A stretch of 59,724 nucleotides of DNA, taken from assembly GCA_023512015.1 (NCBI GenBank), contig JAIMAI010000013.1:1-59724 (forward strand), written 5' to 3'. Below, piece after piece: positions 10,004 through 18,875 of the stretch. The notes under the pieces are model-generated. The model was not told where the DNA came from and made no database searches. It saw nothing but the letters and a program-made list of their open reading frames with translations. This DNA is from Acidothermus sp. (GTDB taxonomy: Bacteria; Actinomycetota; Actinomycetes; Acidothermales; Acidothermaceae). How positions within the stretch are numbered: the first letter of the stretch is position 1; each line of letters begins with the position of its first letter. Made by a program: the position numbers and the translations under genes.

Positions 10004-12015
10004 GCCGCCGGTTCGCGGCCCGGCGATCCGCCGAGCGGGTGGGGCTGGCCGCTGCCTGCGGTGCTCACCACGGGGAGACGCCCGTCGGTGAGCGGGATCA
10101 GCGTGCGCCCGGTCGGCCCGATCTGGATGTCGGTGCCCATGGTGTCGCAGACCCCGCAGTCGAAGCAGGGTGACCAGCGGCAGTCCTCGACCTCGACCTC
10201 GGCGAGGGCGTCCTGCCAGTCCTGCCAGAGCCAGTCCTTGTCCAAGCCGGAATCGAGGTGATCCCAGGGAAGCACCTCGTCGCGATCACGTTCCCGGGTG
10301 GTGTACCAGTCGACGTCCACCGGCTCGGAGCGGAGCGCGACGTCGGCGGCCCGCATCCACCGCTCGAACGAGAAGTGTTCGCTCCACCCGTCGAACCGTC
10401 CGCCGTCCGCCCACACCTGCTTGAGGATCCGCCCCACCCGCCGATCACCTCGGGAGAGCAGGCCTTCGACGATGCTCGGCTTGCCGTCGTGGTAGCGCAA
10501 GCCGATCGAGCGCCCGTACTCCCGGTCCGCGCGAATCTTGTCGCGGAGTTTGGCCAGTCGGGCGTCCACCGACTCGTGATCGAGTTGCGCCGCCCACTGG
10601 AACGGGGTGTGCGGCTTGGGGACGAAGGCTCCGATGGAGACCGTGCAGCTGATGTCCCGACGCCCGGTCGCCTGCCGTCCGGCGTCGATCACCTTGCGGG
10701 CGAGATCCGCGATGGCCAGGACATCGTCGTCCGTCTCGGTCGGAAGTCCACACATGAAGTAGAGCTTCACCCGCCGCCAGCCGTGGCTGTAGGCGGTGGT
10801 GACCGTGCGGATGAGATCTTCCTCGGTCACCATCTTGTTGATCACTTTGCGCATCCGCTCGGTTCCGCCTTCGGGGGCGAAGGTGAGCCCGGAGCGCCGA
10901 CCGTTACGGGAGAACTCGTTGGCGAGATCGACGTTGAAGGCGTCGACCCGGGTGGAGGGCAGGGAGAGTGAGATGTTGGTGCCCTCGTAGCGGTCGGCAA
11001 GCTGCTTGGCCATCGGGCCGATCTCGGAGTGGTCAGCGCTGCTGAGCGAGAGCAGGCCAACCTCGGAGAAGCCGCTGGCCCGCAGCCCGTTGTCGACCAT
11101 GACCCCGATCGTGTCGATCGACCGTTCCCGCACGGGCCGCGTGATCATCCCGGCTTGGCAGAACCGGCATCCGCGGGTGCAGCCCCGGAAGATTTCGACG
11201 CTGTATCGCTCGTGGACGGTCTCGGCCAGGGGGACCAGCGGACGCTTGGGATACGGCCAGGCGTCGAGGTTCATCAGCGTGTGCTTGCGAACCCGAGGCG
11301 GTACCCCCGGACGGTTCGGAGTGACCGCGGCGATCCGCCCGTCCGGGTGGTAGCTCACGTCGTAGAAGCGTGGGACGTACACGCCACCGGTCGCGGCGAG
11401 CTCGGCGAGGATTCCTTCTCGTCCGCCGGGTCGACCCGCCTGCTTCCACGCCCGAACCATGCGGGTGATCTCCGCGACGATCTCTTCGCCGTCCCCGAGC
11501 ACCGCGGCGTCGATGAAGTCGGCGATCGGCTCGGGGTTGAAAGCCGCGTGCCCTCCGGCGATGACCAGCGGGTGATCGTCGCTGCGGTCCGTCGCCTCGA
11601 TCGGAATACCGGCGAGGTCGAGGATGGCAAGCAGGTTCGTGTAACCGAGTTCGGTCGGGAAGGTGACCCCGATGATGTCGAAGGCGCTGAGCGGCCGGTG
11701 GGTCTCCCAGGTGAACTGAGGTATCCCGTGCGAGCGCATGAGCGCTTCGAGGTCGGGCCAGACGGCGTAGCTGCGTTCGACGAGGACGCCGTCCATCTCC
11801 CCCAGCACCTCGTAGAGGATTTGGATGCCCTGGTTGGGCAGCCCGACCTCGTAGGCGTCGGGGTAGACGAGGCACCAACGAACGTCGCAGGATGCCCAGT
11901 CCTTGACCAGGCTGTTCAGCTCGCCGCCGATGTACTGCACCGGTTTGGAGACCTGCAGCAGGAGCGGTTCGAGCCGGGGGAAAACGGACGGCGGAACGGT
12001 CGCGCGAGTCGGCAT
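10000..12015 (-). CDS. TIGR03960-type B12-binding-like radical SAM protein
   Basis: A 671-residue radical SAM enzyme. The N-terminal half is a cobalamin-binding-like domain (YPDAYEVGLPNQGIQILYEVL, near residue 50). The [4Fe-4S]-cluster motif CTRGCRFCQAG (CxxxCxxC) lies in the middle. Further cysteines near the C-terminus (CRWSPCFDCGVCDTMG) may bind another cluster. The start has a good GGAGGG site. The substrate is unknown. Its fixed association with RNase E/G and rplU-rpmA in actinobacteria hints at an RNA or ribosome role, but that is inference. Confidence 0.92.
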   Translation of the reverse strand: MPTRATVPPSVFPRLEPLLLQVSKPVQYIGGELNSLVKDWASCDVRWCLVYPDAYEVGLPNQGIQILYEVLGEMDGVLVERSYAVWPDLEALMRSHGIPQFTWETHRPLSAFDIIGVTFPTELGYTNLLAILDLAGIPIEATDRSDDHPLVIAGGHAAFNPEPIADFIDAAVLGDGEEIVAEITRMVRAWKQAGRPGGREGILAELAATGGVYVPRFYDVSYHPDGRIAAVTPNRPGVPPRVRKHTLMNLDAWPYPKRPLVPLAETVHERYSVEIFRGCTRGCRFCQAGMITRPVRERSIDTIGVMVDNGLRASGFSEVGLLSLSSADHSEIGPMAKQLADRYEGTNISLSLPSTRVDAFNVDLANEFSRNGRRSGLTFAPEGGTERMRKVINKMVTEEDLIRTVTTAYSHGWRRVKLYFMCGLPTETDDDVLAIADLARKVIDAGRQATGRRDISCTVSIGAFVPKPHTPFQWAAQLDHESVDARLAKLRDKIRADREYGRSIGLRYHDGKPSIVEGLLSRGDRRVGRILKQVWADGGRFDGWSEHFSFERWMRAADVALRSEPVDVDWYTTRERDRDEVLPWDHLDSGLDKDWLWQDWQDALAEVEVEDCRWSPCFDCGVCDTMGTDIQIGPTGRTLIPLTDGRLPVVSTAGSGQPHPLGGSPGREPAA

Positions 12016-12161
12016 CAGGACCCTCCGTGCGGCATGTCGAGTTCCCAGAGTAGCGAGCCCGGCCGGACCACCACACCCGATGATCGGCGTTTGTTGCGGC
12101 CTCCGGCGAGGTTCCCACTCGTGATCAGAAGCGCGGCGTAGGCTCGGGTGAGATCGTGACT

Positions 12162-12188
12162 ATGAAAGAACCCCCGGGGTTCTTTCAT
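12162..12188. repeat. Near-perfect 13-bp inverted repeat heading an iteron array
   Basis: Arms atgaaagaacccc (12162-12174) and ggggttctttcat (12176-12188) are perfectly complementary around one central base. The right arm belongs to the first of the 33-bp direct repeats that follow. The structure lies between the divergently placed TIGR03960-type gene and AAA ATPase gene. Confidence 0.9.
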
Positions 12189-12261
12189 GATTTTGTGCAC
12201 AGACCCCCCCGGTTCTTTCATGATTTTGTGCAAAAACCCCCCCGGTTCTTTCATGATCCAG
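12178..12261. repeat. 33-bp direct repeats (2.5 copies) upstream of the AAA ATPase
   Basis: Units at 12178-12210 and 12211-12243, plus a truncated copy from 12244, share ggttctttcatgattttgtg followed by ca, a short purine-rich spacer and a run of C. The first unit contains the perfect palindrome TGTGCACA (12194-12201), degenerate in the second. The last half-copy (ggttctttcatga) ends 6 bp before a -10-like box. This placement is what an operator array would look like. Confidence 0.9.
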
Positions 12262-12262
12262 C

Positions 12263-12268
12263 TATTCT
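12263..12268 (+). promoter_or_regulatory. -10 box for a leaderless AAA ATPase mRNA
   Basis: TATTCT lies exactly 6 nt before the GTG start and no ribosome binding site is present, so the transcript probably begins at the start codon. The upstream 33-bp repeats occupy the -35 region. Confidence 0.55.
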
Positions 12269-12274
12269 GTTCTC

Positions 12275-13714
12275 GTGCGCGATGATGAGCTCCGCAGACT
12301 GCTCGGCGAGCGGAACCCCTGGTGGAAGCTCTCCACACTCGGCCGAGATCCCACCTCTTGGGCCGCGGCGGACCCCTCGCTCGCCGCGGCCGCCGCATCC
12401 GGGATCGTTTACGACCCTCCGATCTTGCACGATGTTGCACCTCCCGGCCTCTACGTACTCCGTGGACCCAGACGGGTCGGCAAGTCGGTCGCGGCTAAAC
12501 GCCTCCTGCTGCGATTCTGTCGGGACGAGCGGTACACCCCGATACAGTTGATCTTTTTGAGTGTGGACGGCTTCTCGCTCCAGGATCTGAGGCGGGCCCT
12601 CGTGCTCGGCCGAGATATGACCTCCACGGTCGGAGACAAGCCCCGAATCTGGGTCATCGACGAGATCACTGCGGTCCCCGGCTGGATTCCGCTGATAAAA
12701 GAACTGCGCGACAATACGCAGCTCGCTCACGATGCGCTGGTGCTCACCGGGTCCTCGGCGACGGATCTGGCCGATGCACGTCGAGCCCTCGGAACGGGCC
12801 GCACGCACGTCTCAGACCCGTTCCGACTGCTGCTGCCGATGACCTTCCGCGCTTTCCTCGACGTGACGGGCGTTCAACTCCCGGCTACGCCACTGCTCCC
12901 CCCCAGCGAACTGCAGAGCCGCACCGCCGACACCGCCGTCCGCGAGTTGAGTTTCTTCATCGGCGATCTCGACCTCGCCTGGCAACGTTTTCTCACCTGC
13001 GGTGGCTTCCCCCGCGCGGTTGCGGAATTCCATCAGCGACGTTCGATCTCGCCGGAATTCGTGTTCGATCTGCTTTCCTGGCTGATCTCGGATGTCTCGC
13101 TGGGAGTCGAGGAATCGACCGTCGTCATGCTGGACCTGCTCCAATCACGGATGGGCTCGCCGCTCAACCTCAAGAACACGGCAGAACACCTGCGGATGAG
13201 CCGAACACAGTGGGAAGAGCGTCTGCGCCGCCTCCTTGCGGCGATGGCCGCCATCCGATGCGCACAAGTAGACGACACAGGGCGTCCGGTCGTCGGCAGT
13301 CAGGCGAAGTACTACCTCATCGACCCGCTGCTCGCGCACCTCCCCCATCTGCGAGAACCAACGTGGGCGGAGCCCGATATGACGCGACTCACGGAGGCCC
13401 AGCTCGCGGCCGAAATAGCGCGCTGTGTCGACCGCCTTCAGCCGGATCGCCTGATCGAACAACGGGCCGTCGCCTATACGAGAACCACCAGCGGCAACGA
13501 AATCGATTTCGCTCCCCTGCCGGTTGCCGTCAAAGGCCAACGGACGACGACGGTACCGATCGAAGTCAAGTGGGTTTCCAAGAATTGGCGGCGCTCGGCG
13601 CTGACGCTGGCCAACCGCTACGGCCGCGGCATCCTCGCCACGAAGGACGTCGCCGACACGACGGGAACGGCGTGGGCGATACCGGCTCCCATTCTGGCTT
13701 TGCTCTTGAACTGA
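12275..13714 (+). CDS. AAA ATPase of the DUF4143 type with C-terminal PD-(D/E)XK-like motif
   Basis: A 479-residue STAND/AAA_14-like ATPase. Walker A is GPRRVGKS (64-71), Walker B RIWVIDE (124-130), sensor-1 LVLTGSS (155-161). A helical middle part follows, with SRTQWEERLRRLLAAMAAI around residue 310. The C-terminal domain keeps a nuclease-like signature: D411 in GNEIDF, then E430-V-K432 in VPIEVKW. In this family the C-terminal domain often resembles archaeal Holliday-junction resolvases; the cellular role is unknown. It has its own leaderless promoter under a repeat array. It interrupts the normally continuous rodA-TIGR03960 string on the opposite strand, which suggests insertion. It ends 23 bp from the convergent rodA stop. 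Confidence 0.88.
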   Translation: MRDDELRRLLGERNPWWKLSTLGRDPTSWAAADPSLAAAAASGIVYDPPILHDVAPPGLYVLRGPRRVGKSVAAKRLLLRFCRDERYTPIQLIFLSVDGFSLQDLRRALVLGRDMTSTVGDKPRIWVIDEITAVPGWIPLIKELRDNTQLAHDALVLTGSSATDLADARRALGTGRTHVSDPFRLLLPMTFRAFLDVTGVQLPATPLLPPSELQSRTADTAVRELSFFIGDLDLAWQRFLTCGGFPRAVAEFHQRRSISPEFVFDLLSWLISDVSLGVEESTVVMLDLLQSRMGSPLNLKNTAEHLRMSRTQWEERLRRLLAAMAAIRCAQVDDTGRPVVGSQAKYYLIDPLLAHLPHLREPTWAEPDMTRLTEAQLAAEIARCVDRLQPDRLIEQRAVAYTRTTSGNEIDFAPLPVAVKGQRTTTVPIEVKWVSKNWRRSALTLANRYGRGILATKDVADTTGTAWAIPAPILALLLN

Positions 13715-13733
13715 GCGGACCGAAATGCCGCTC
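13713..13733. terminator. Possible bidirectional terminator between AAA ATPase and rodA
   Basis: GAGCGG (13713-13718) and CCGCTC (13728-13733) form a 6-bp stem with a 9-nt loop between the two convergent stop codons; an alternative GACCG/CGGTC pairing overlaps it. No U-run is present, so the call rests on position and structure only. Confidence 0.3.
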
Positions 13734-13736
13734 CGG

Positions 13737-14924
13737 TCACTCGCGCGCGATCCGGGCCGCGATTTTCGTCTGAATGGCGATGTTCTGCAGCAGCCCGATC
13801 GCCAGCATGCTCGCGAAAAGCGATGACCCGCCGTAGGAGACGAACTGAAGGGGAATACCGGTGATCGGCATGATGCCGAGGTTCATCCCAATGTTCTCGA
13901 AGGATTCGAAGGCCAACCAACACACGATCCCGGCTGCGGTGACCCGACCGAACAGGTCGGGAGCATGCGCCGCGATCCGCAGACCCCGCCACAGGACGAC
14001 CCCCAGCAGCACGATGATGAGACCCGCGCCGATGAAGCCGAGTTCCTCGCCCGCCGTCGCGAAGATGAAATCGGTGTGGGCGGCGAAGACGTAACCGTTG
14101 TTGATCTGCGGTCCGTGGAAGAGCCCGGTCCCGTGCAGTCCTCCCGAGCCGATCGCAATGCGCGCTTGGATCGCGTTGTACGCGTAGGTCTGGGTACCGG
14201 ATTCCGGGTGGAGAAATGCGGTGAGGCGAGCCTGCTGGTAGCCGTGCAGGAGATGCAGTTTGACCACGAGGACGGCGGCCAGGATCGTAAGCGCCGTCAA
14301 TCCGGTCAACCAACGGGCCGCAGCACCACCGACGGCCAGCACACCGAAGAAAATGACGACGATCACCAGGACCGTGCCGAGGTCGCGCTGCAACAACACC
14401 AGGCCCGAGGGGACGGCGAAAAGTCCGAGCAGGGCCGCGACGTCGAGATCCCCGATTCCGGTGCGCTGCGCCGCTCGCGCATTCACGATCAAAGCGGAGA
14501 GCACGATGACCGCGAGTTTCGCGAACTCCGACGGCTCGATGGTCAAACCCCCACCCAGACTGAGCCAGGCACGTGAGCCGTTGACCTCCACCCCCACGAC
14601 AAACGTCGCCACCAATCCGAGCAGGGCCAGCAGATACACCACCGGCGCGGAGGCGCGAATCGCTCGGTAGTTGATGACGGCGGCCACCACCGCGAGCACG
14701 ACACCGACCGCCAGGAACACCAGCTGATGCTTGGCGAGGCTGAATGGATGCGTCGAGTTCAGCGGTTTCGTTGCGGCTGCGACGAGGAGCACTCCGAGCG
14801 CCGAGAGGCTGAGCACCGCCGCCCACAGCAGCCAGTCGCCGTACCACAACCGCTGCCACCGAGACGCGCCGGCGGAGCGGCGAGAGGCGCCGCGGGTGGA
14901 CGTCGACGGCCGGGTCAGCGCCAT
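13737..14924 (-). CDS. rodA: RodA, SEDS-family peptidoglycan glycosyltransferase
   Basis: Multi-pass membrane polymerase for lateral/elongation peptidoglycan, working with PBP2. The 395 residues contain about ten hydrophobic segments. SEDS landmarks include GGGLTIEPSEFAKLAVIV, RDLGTVLVIVVIFF and the C-terminal FVSYGGSSLFASMLAIGLLQNI. ATG 14924 is chosen (MALTRPSTSTRGA), since the longer frame upstream is the end of mrdA read in another frame. It overlaps mrdA by 10 bp, so coupling is likely. Confidence 0.95.
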   Translation of the reverse strand: MALTRPSTSTRGASRRSAGASRWQRLWYGDWLLWAAVLSLSALGVLLVAAATKPLNSTHPFSLAKHQLVFLAVGVVLAVVAAVINYRAIRASAPVVYLLALLGLVATFVVGVEVNGSRAWLSLGGGLTIEPSEFAKLAVIVLSALIVNARAAQRTGIGDLDVAALLGLFAVPSGLVLLQRDLGTVLVIVVIFFGVLAVGGAAARWLTGLTALTILAAVLVVKLHLLHGYQQARLTAFLHPESGTQTYAYNAIQARIAIGSGGLHGTGLFHGPQINNGYVFAAHTDFIFATAGEELGFIGAGLIIVLLGVVLWRGLRIAAHAPDLFGRVTAAGIVCWLAFESFENIGMNLGIMPITGIPLQFVSYGGSSLFASMLAIGLLQNIAIQTKIAARIARE

Positions 14925-17251
14925 CGTCGGCCTCGCGGTGCTTTCCACGACTCCGGGGAGGCGGCTACCACTCCCGCGGGCGGCCGAAGGAAAGGACCGG
15001 AGTCGGCCCCTGCGGCCGCCGGCGAGGCCGAAGTTTGCGGGGCAGGTGACGACGGAGCCGCCGGTTGCGGAACCACGATCGGGATTTCGGACGGCGGAAC
15101 GCCGTTCGGCAACGCCGGGCCGGCCGCCGCGAACGCGTCGTGCGGGAGCCGACTCGGACCGCTTCCGTCGAGGCCGAAGATGCCGTCGTAGATTTCGCGG
15201 ACCGCCGGCGCGGCGGTCACCCCACCCTGGCCACCTTGAGAAACCATGACGACCACGGCGTATTGCGCAGGCTGCCCCACCGGGCCGCCGAAGGACGCGA
15301 ACCATGCCGTCGAATCCTTCGGCGTGCCGTCAGGGTTCAAGGCCTGCACTTCGGCGGTCCCCGTCTTGCCGCCGATGGTGTATTTGTCGAACGGGAAACC
15401 GGCGAAAGCGTTGTAGGCCGTACCAAGCGGGTTCGTGGTGACCTGGGTGAGAGCTTGCCGAAGGTAGGCCACCACATCGGCGGGAACCGGTAATTTCCTC
15501 GACGGGGCCTCGATGCGCTGTACGACGCGGCCGTCGGGAGCTACCAGAGCTTTGCCTATGCGCGGGGAGAACAGCGTCCCGCCGTTCCCCAGCGCCGCGT
15601 AGGCCATCGCGAGCTGGAGCGGAGTGGCCGTCACGGTTCCCTGACCGATGGCGAAGTTGAGGGCGTCACCCTCCCGGTATTGGTAACCGTCGAGGCAATT
15701 CTCCCGGTCGTATTCGCGGTACAGCGGATTCGGTTCGGTCTTCGCTTCCGAGCACCACAGCGCCTTGTTCTTGTTCCACGCGTCGATTTTGTCTTGCCGG
15801 GTCTCGATGTTGCCCGATCCGTCGATCGGCAAATCGATGTGGGTGGGCTGGCCGAGCCCCCAGTCGAGCGCTTCATGGATGAGCGCGTCCTTGGGATTCT
15901 TCGGATCGATCCCCCCATCCGCCTTCCACAGCGTGTCCCCGATTTTGTAGAAGAAAGTGTCACACGACACGGTGAGCGCTTCGGCAAAACTTATCTTGCC
16001 GAGTCCGGTCTCTCCTTCGAAGTTGGTGAAGGTTCGGTTCCCCGCGGTGAAAACGGTCGGACAGTCGTAACGACCGTTGATGGAGTAATACGGGGTGCTC
16101 ACCGCGCCGGAAGTGGTAATGACCTTGAAGGTCGATCCGGGGGCGTATTGTCCTTGCACGGCTTGGGAGAACAGCGGATTCCCGGGGGCGTGCAGCAGCG
16201 CGTTGTACGCCGCGTCGCTGATGGTTCCGCCGTCCCACAGCCCCGGGTCGTACGTCGGGTAATTGGCGAGGGCGAGGATGTGTCCGGTCCGCGCGTCCAC
16301 AACGACCGCGGCGGCGGCGTCCGCCCGCTGGGTGACCATACGGTGGTTGGCGAGCTGCGGCACGGTGCGGGCGTGCTGGACGGCGTCCGCCAAGGCCTGC
16401 TCGGCAATCGCCTGCACCCTCGCGTCGATGCTGGTGACCAGCGTGTCCCCGGGCACCGGAGGAATTTCACTCACCGTGGCAAGGGGATTCCCCGCAGGGT
16501 CGACGGAGACCACCTTGGTCCCCATCGTGCCTTGCAGGTACTGGTCGTACTCCGCCTCCAATCCGGCCTGCCCGATCATGCCGCCGGCTGCGGCTTCCTG
16601 ACGGAGCCGCTGCGCCGCCGCTTCGCTGGTGGCGCGGGCGACGTCGTCGGCGGTGATTTTTCCGACGTGCCCGAGGATTTGCGCCGCCGACGCTCCGGCC
16701 GGGCTCGGATAGTCGCGCACCTGCTGGATTTCAGCGGTGATGCCCGGGAACAGTTCCTGCTGCTCCAGCACCTGCAGGGCGATCTGGGTGGCCCGCGCGG
16801 CGGAATCCTCGGTGTCCAGCGTGACCAGCGGAATCGGCTGCAGCGGCGAGCCCGTCCAACAGCCTGGATTCATCTGCGGTGCCTTCGCGCCGTATCGGTG
16901 GTAATCGCACAGCGTCACTTTCGCTTCCAGACTCGCCGGATCGACCCCCAGAATCGCGCCGAGTCGGCGCAGCTCCGCCGTCCGCGCTGCCTTGTCTTTC
17001 GGGAGGGCGGTGGCCAAGGCGCTGACGACGAGCGCGCTGTCGTTGCGGGCAAGCGGGCGCCCGACGTCGTCCACGATGAGCCCACGCGGCGCCACGGTGT
17101 GCACGGTGCTGGTCGAGGTGCGGTTCGCCGCAGCGGCATATCGATCACCGGCCATTATCTGCAGATACCAGAGCCGGCTGAGCAACGTGATCGGTAGGGA
17201 CAAGACGAGGACGGCGACCACGACGAGACGCACTCGCGACCGGTCGTTCAC
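14915..17251 (-). CDS. mrdA: Penicillin-binding protein 2 (class B transpeptidase)
   Basis: Cross-links peptidoglycan during elongation. The 778 residues comprise a short cytoplasmic start, one membrane anchor (VVVAVLVLSLPITLLS, about 9-24), a PBP dimer/linker region (VAPRGLIVDDVGRPLARND), then the transpeptidase domain with active-site SxxK in QYAPGSTFKVIT, SxN in TVSCD and KTGTAE. The tail is proline/alanine-rich and probably disordered. GTG 17251 is chosen because it directly precedes the membrane anchor and follows GGGAGGAGG; the upstream open frame is shadow sequence. It lies in the order mreB-mreC-mreD-mrdA-rodA. Confidence 0.95.
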   Translation of the reverse strand: MNDRSRVRLVVVAVLVLSLPITLLSRLWYLQIMAGDRYAAAANRTSTSTVHTVAPRGLIVDDVGRPLARNDSALVVSALATALPKDKAARTAELRRLGAILGVDPASLEAKVTLCDYHRYGAKAPQMNPGCWTGSPLQPIPLVTLDTEDSAARATQIALQVLEQQELFPGITAEIQQVRDYPSPAGASAAQILGHVGKITADDVARATSEAAAQRLRQEAAAGGMIGQAGLEAEYDQYLQGTMGTKVVSVDPAGNPLATVSEIPPVPGDTLVTSIDARVQAIAEQALADAVQHARTVPQLANHRMVTQRADAAAAVVVDARTGHILALANYPTYDPGLWDGGTISDAAYNALLHAPGNPLFSQAVQGQYAPGSTFKVITTSGAVSTPYYSINGRYDCPTVFTAGNRTFTNFEGETGLGKISFAEALTVSCDTFFYKIGDTLWKADGGIDPKNPKDALIHEALDWGLGQPTHIDLPIDGSGNIETRQDKIDAWNKNKALWCSEAKTEPNPLYREYDRENCLDGYQYREGDALNFAIGQGTVTATPLQLAMAYAALGNGGTLFSPRIGKALVAPDGRVVQRIEAPSRKLPVPADVVAYLRQALTQVTTNPLGTAYNAFAGFPFDKYTIGGKTGTAEVQALNPDGTPKDSTAWFASFGGPVGQPAQYAVVVMVSQGGQGGVTAAPAVREIYDGIFGLDGSGPSRLPHDAFAAAGPALPNGVPPSEIPIVVPQPAAPSSPAPQTSASPAAAGADSGPFLRPPAGVVAASPESWKAPRGRRWR

Positions 17252-17277
17252 GACGTCCTCCTCCCGCTCACCCGACG

Positions 17278-17799
17278 CTAGGCCGCCTGCCGACTCCGCG
17301 TGCCGGCCACCCGGCGGGCGACCCTCAGCACCGCCGGAACGACGAACGGCGCCAGCACCACGTCGTAGCCGACCGAGAGCAGGGCGGCGGACAAGGCCGA
17401 GGCCCCGCTCCCCGGCAGTTCGCCGAAGACGAGTCCGCTTCCCACGTACAGCGCGGTCCCGATCCCGACCGACACGGCCACTACCAGGAGAGCGAGCGGC
17501 ACCGAATCGCGGGTTTCTTCGCGCCAGAGCCCGGCCACGTACCCGGCGATGCACATGACGAGGGCGTACCGGCCCACCAAATGATCGGCGGGGGGCACGA
17601 TGTCGGTCGCGAGACCCGCAAGGAATCCCAGCACGGCACCCGGAAGAGGTCCGCTCGCCAACGCCCAGGAGGTGACGACGAGGAGGACCAGGTTCGGAGG
17701 AGCGCCGGGAAGGGCGAGCGGCCCGAAGACCGTCGCATCGATCACGATCGCCAGCCCGACGAGGCCGGCGATCGCTGCGACCCCCACCGCCCTACCCAT
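17278..17799 (-). CDS. mreD: Rod-shape-determining protein MreD
   Basis: Small integral membrane partner of MreC. The 173 residues are mostly hydrophobic, with about five predicted membrane spans; family-like stretches are PPNLVLLVVTSWALASGPLPGA-type and GFLAGLATDIVPPADHLVG. The start ATG at 17799 lies inside the last codons of mreC (8-bp overlap). The longer open frame is rejected because its extension is arginine/proline-rich and is antisense to mreC's repeat tail. Confidence 0.88.
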   Translation of the reverse strand: MGRAVGVAAIAGLVGLAIVIDATVFGPLALPGAPPNLVLLVVTSWALASGPLPGAVLGFLAGLATDIVPPADHLVGRYALVMCIAGYVAGLWREETRDSVPLALLVVAVSVGIGTALYVGSGLVFGELPGSGASALSAALLSVGYDVVLAPFVVPAVLRVARRVAGTRSRQAA

Positions 17800-18775
17800 G
17801 GCTGGTCGGCCGGGAAAGCGGGCCGGCCGGCTGGGACACCGGCCCGAGCGATGGGGACGCCGGCCCACTCGGCTGGGAGGCCGGTCCGGTCGGCTGGGAG
17901 GCCGGCTGCGGGGCGGGGCTCGGGGAGGGCAGCAAAGCACTCCGCGGATCCGTCCGGATGGGACCGACCACCACACCGACGAGATCGAGGGTGGCGAAAT
18001 CGACGAAGGGGCGGACCGAGCCGGTCTGCACCTCGCCGGCGAGCGGGGTGGTCACCGCCGTCACCGTGCCCACCGGAACGCCCCGCACGAACGGCCGCTC
18101 GTTCACCGAGCCCGCAGTAACCAGACCGGTGCCCGGGGCCACCCGCACACTCGGGTCGATGAGTTGGAGGCTCATCGCCGAGCGCCCCCGGCCGCTCACC
18201 ACACCCACAGCCCCGTTGGGCAGCCGGACTCCGACGTTGAACTTCGGATCGATGGCCAAGACCACGGTCGAGGTGTCGGCGGAGACCACGGTCACCCGCC
18301 CGACCAACCCGTCGCCGTTGAGCACCGTGAGGCCCGACGTGATGCCGTCGCGGGATCCGGCGTCGATGGTCGCCGTCCACTCGAAGCCGTCGCCACGCCC
18401 GACCGCGATCACTTGGGCGGGGACCAGCTCGTACTGCCCGGCGGAGGCCACGTGGAGGATGCGATCGAGTTCTTCCACCCGGTGTTGGTCGAACGGCGCC
18501 TGGCGAAGCTGAGACTGCAGGGATTGCACCTGACGTTCCAGCTCGTGGATTTTCTTGCGCTGTGAGCCGACGGACCCGAGGGTGTCGATGGCGTCGCGCA
18601 CGGGTCGGACGACGTCGGCGGCGGCCCGCTCGATCGGGCCGAAGATAGCGGAGCCGACCCGTCGCGCCGACCCGAAGAAGCCGCCCCCGTGAAGCCGGTA
18701 ATCCAGCGTGATCAGGGTGAAGGCGGTGAGCAACAGCAGCGCGAGGATCAGTCGGGTGCGCCGATTGTCCCTCAC
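17792..18775 (-). CDS. mreC: Rod-shape-determining protein MreC
   Basis: Periplasm-exposed scaffold of the elongation machinery. The 327 residues comprise one N-terminal membrane helix (LILALLLLTAFTLITLD), a coiled coil (about 65-95, RKKIHELERQVQSLQSQLRQ) and the MreC beta domain (GDGFEWTATIDAGSRDGIT through VRPFVDFATLDLVGVV). The last ~45 residues are a Pro/Ser/Gln tail with a 7-residue period of the SQPSGPA type, encoded by direct DNA repeats. The start is GTG. It lies 100 bp downstream of mreB. Confidence 0.95.
   Translation of the reverse strand: MRDNRRTRLILALLLLTAFTLITLDYRLHGGGFFGSARRVGSAIFGPIERAAADVVRPVRDAIDTLGSVGSQRKKIHELERQVQSLQSQLRQAPFDQHRVEELDRILHVASAGQYELVPAQVIAVGRGDGFEWTATIDAGSRDGITSGLTVLNGDGLVGRVTVVSADTSTVVLAIDPKFNVGVRLPNGAVGVVSGRGRSAMSLQLIDPSVRVAPGTGLVTAGSVNERPFVRGVPVGTVTAVTTPLAGEVQTGSVRPFVDFATLDLVGVVVGPIRTDPRSALLPSPSPAPQPASQPTGPASQPSGPASPSLGPVSQPAGPLSRPTSHG
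17870..17905. repeat. 21-bp-period repeats in the mreC tail
   Basis: The 15-bp block cggctgggaggccgg occurs at 17870-17884 and 17891-17905; looser copies lie on either side. The 21-bp period is in frame and builds the SQPxGPA repeats of the MreC tail. Confidence 0.8.
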
Positions 18776-18875
18776 GGTTTCACGTGACGTCCGACCGCGG
18801 CGCCGAGTGCCCGGCGCGACCCAACACCATCCGCGGCATGCGCCGCCTCATCTCCCCAGACTCTCCGCGCCCGGC

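Noticed and set aside
12162..12261. Possible CRISPR array
   Set aside because: Repeats are contiguous with no unique spacers, there are only 2.5 copies, and no cas gene is in the window.
12015..12440. Minus-strand frame of 141 codons containing a repeated IMKEPGG-x-x-HK unit
   Set aside because: The 11-residue repeat is only the 33-bp DNA repeat read in frame (33 is divisible by 3). The frame is antisense to the ATPase start and has no start signal.
14925..15305. N-terminal extension of rodA
   Set aside because: The extension is arginine/glycine-rich, lies inside mrdA, and ATG 14924 matches the family start.
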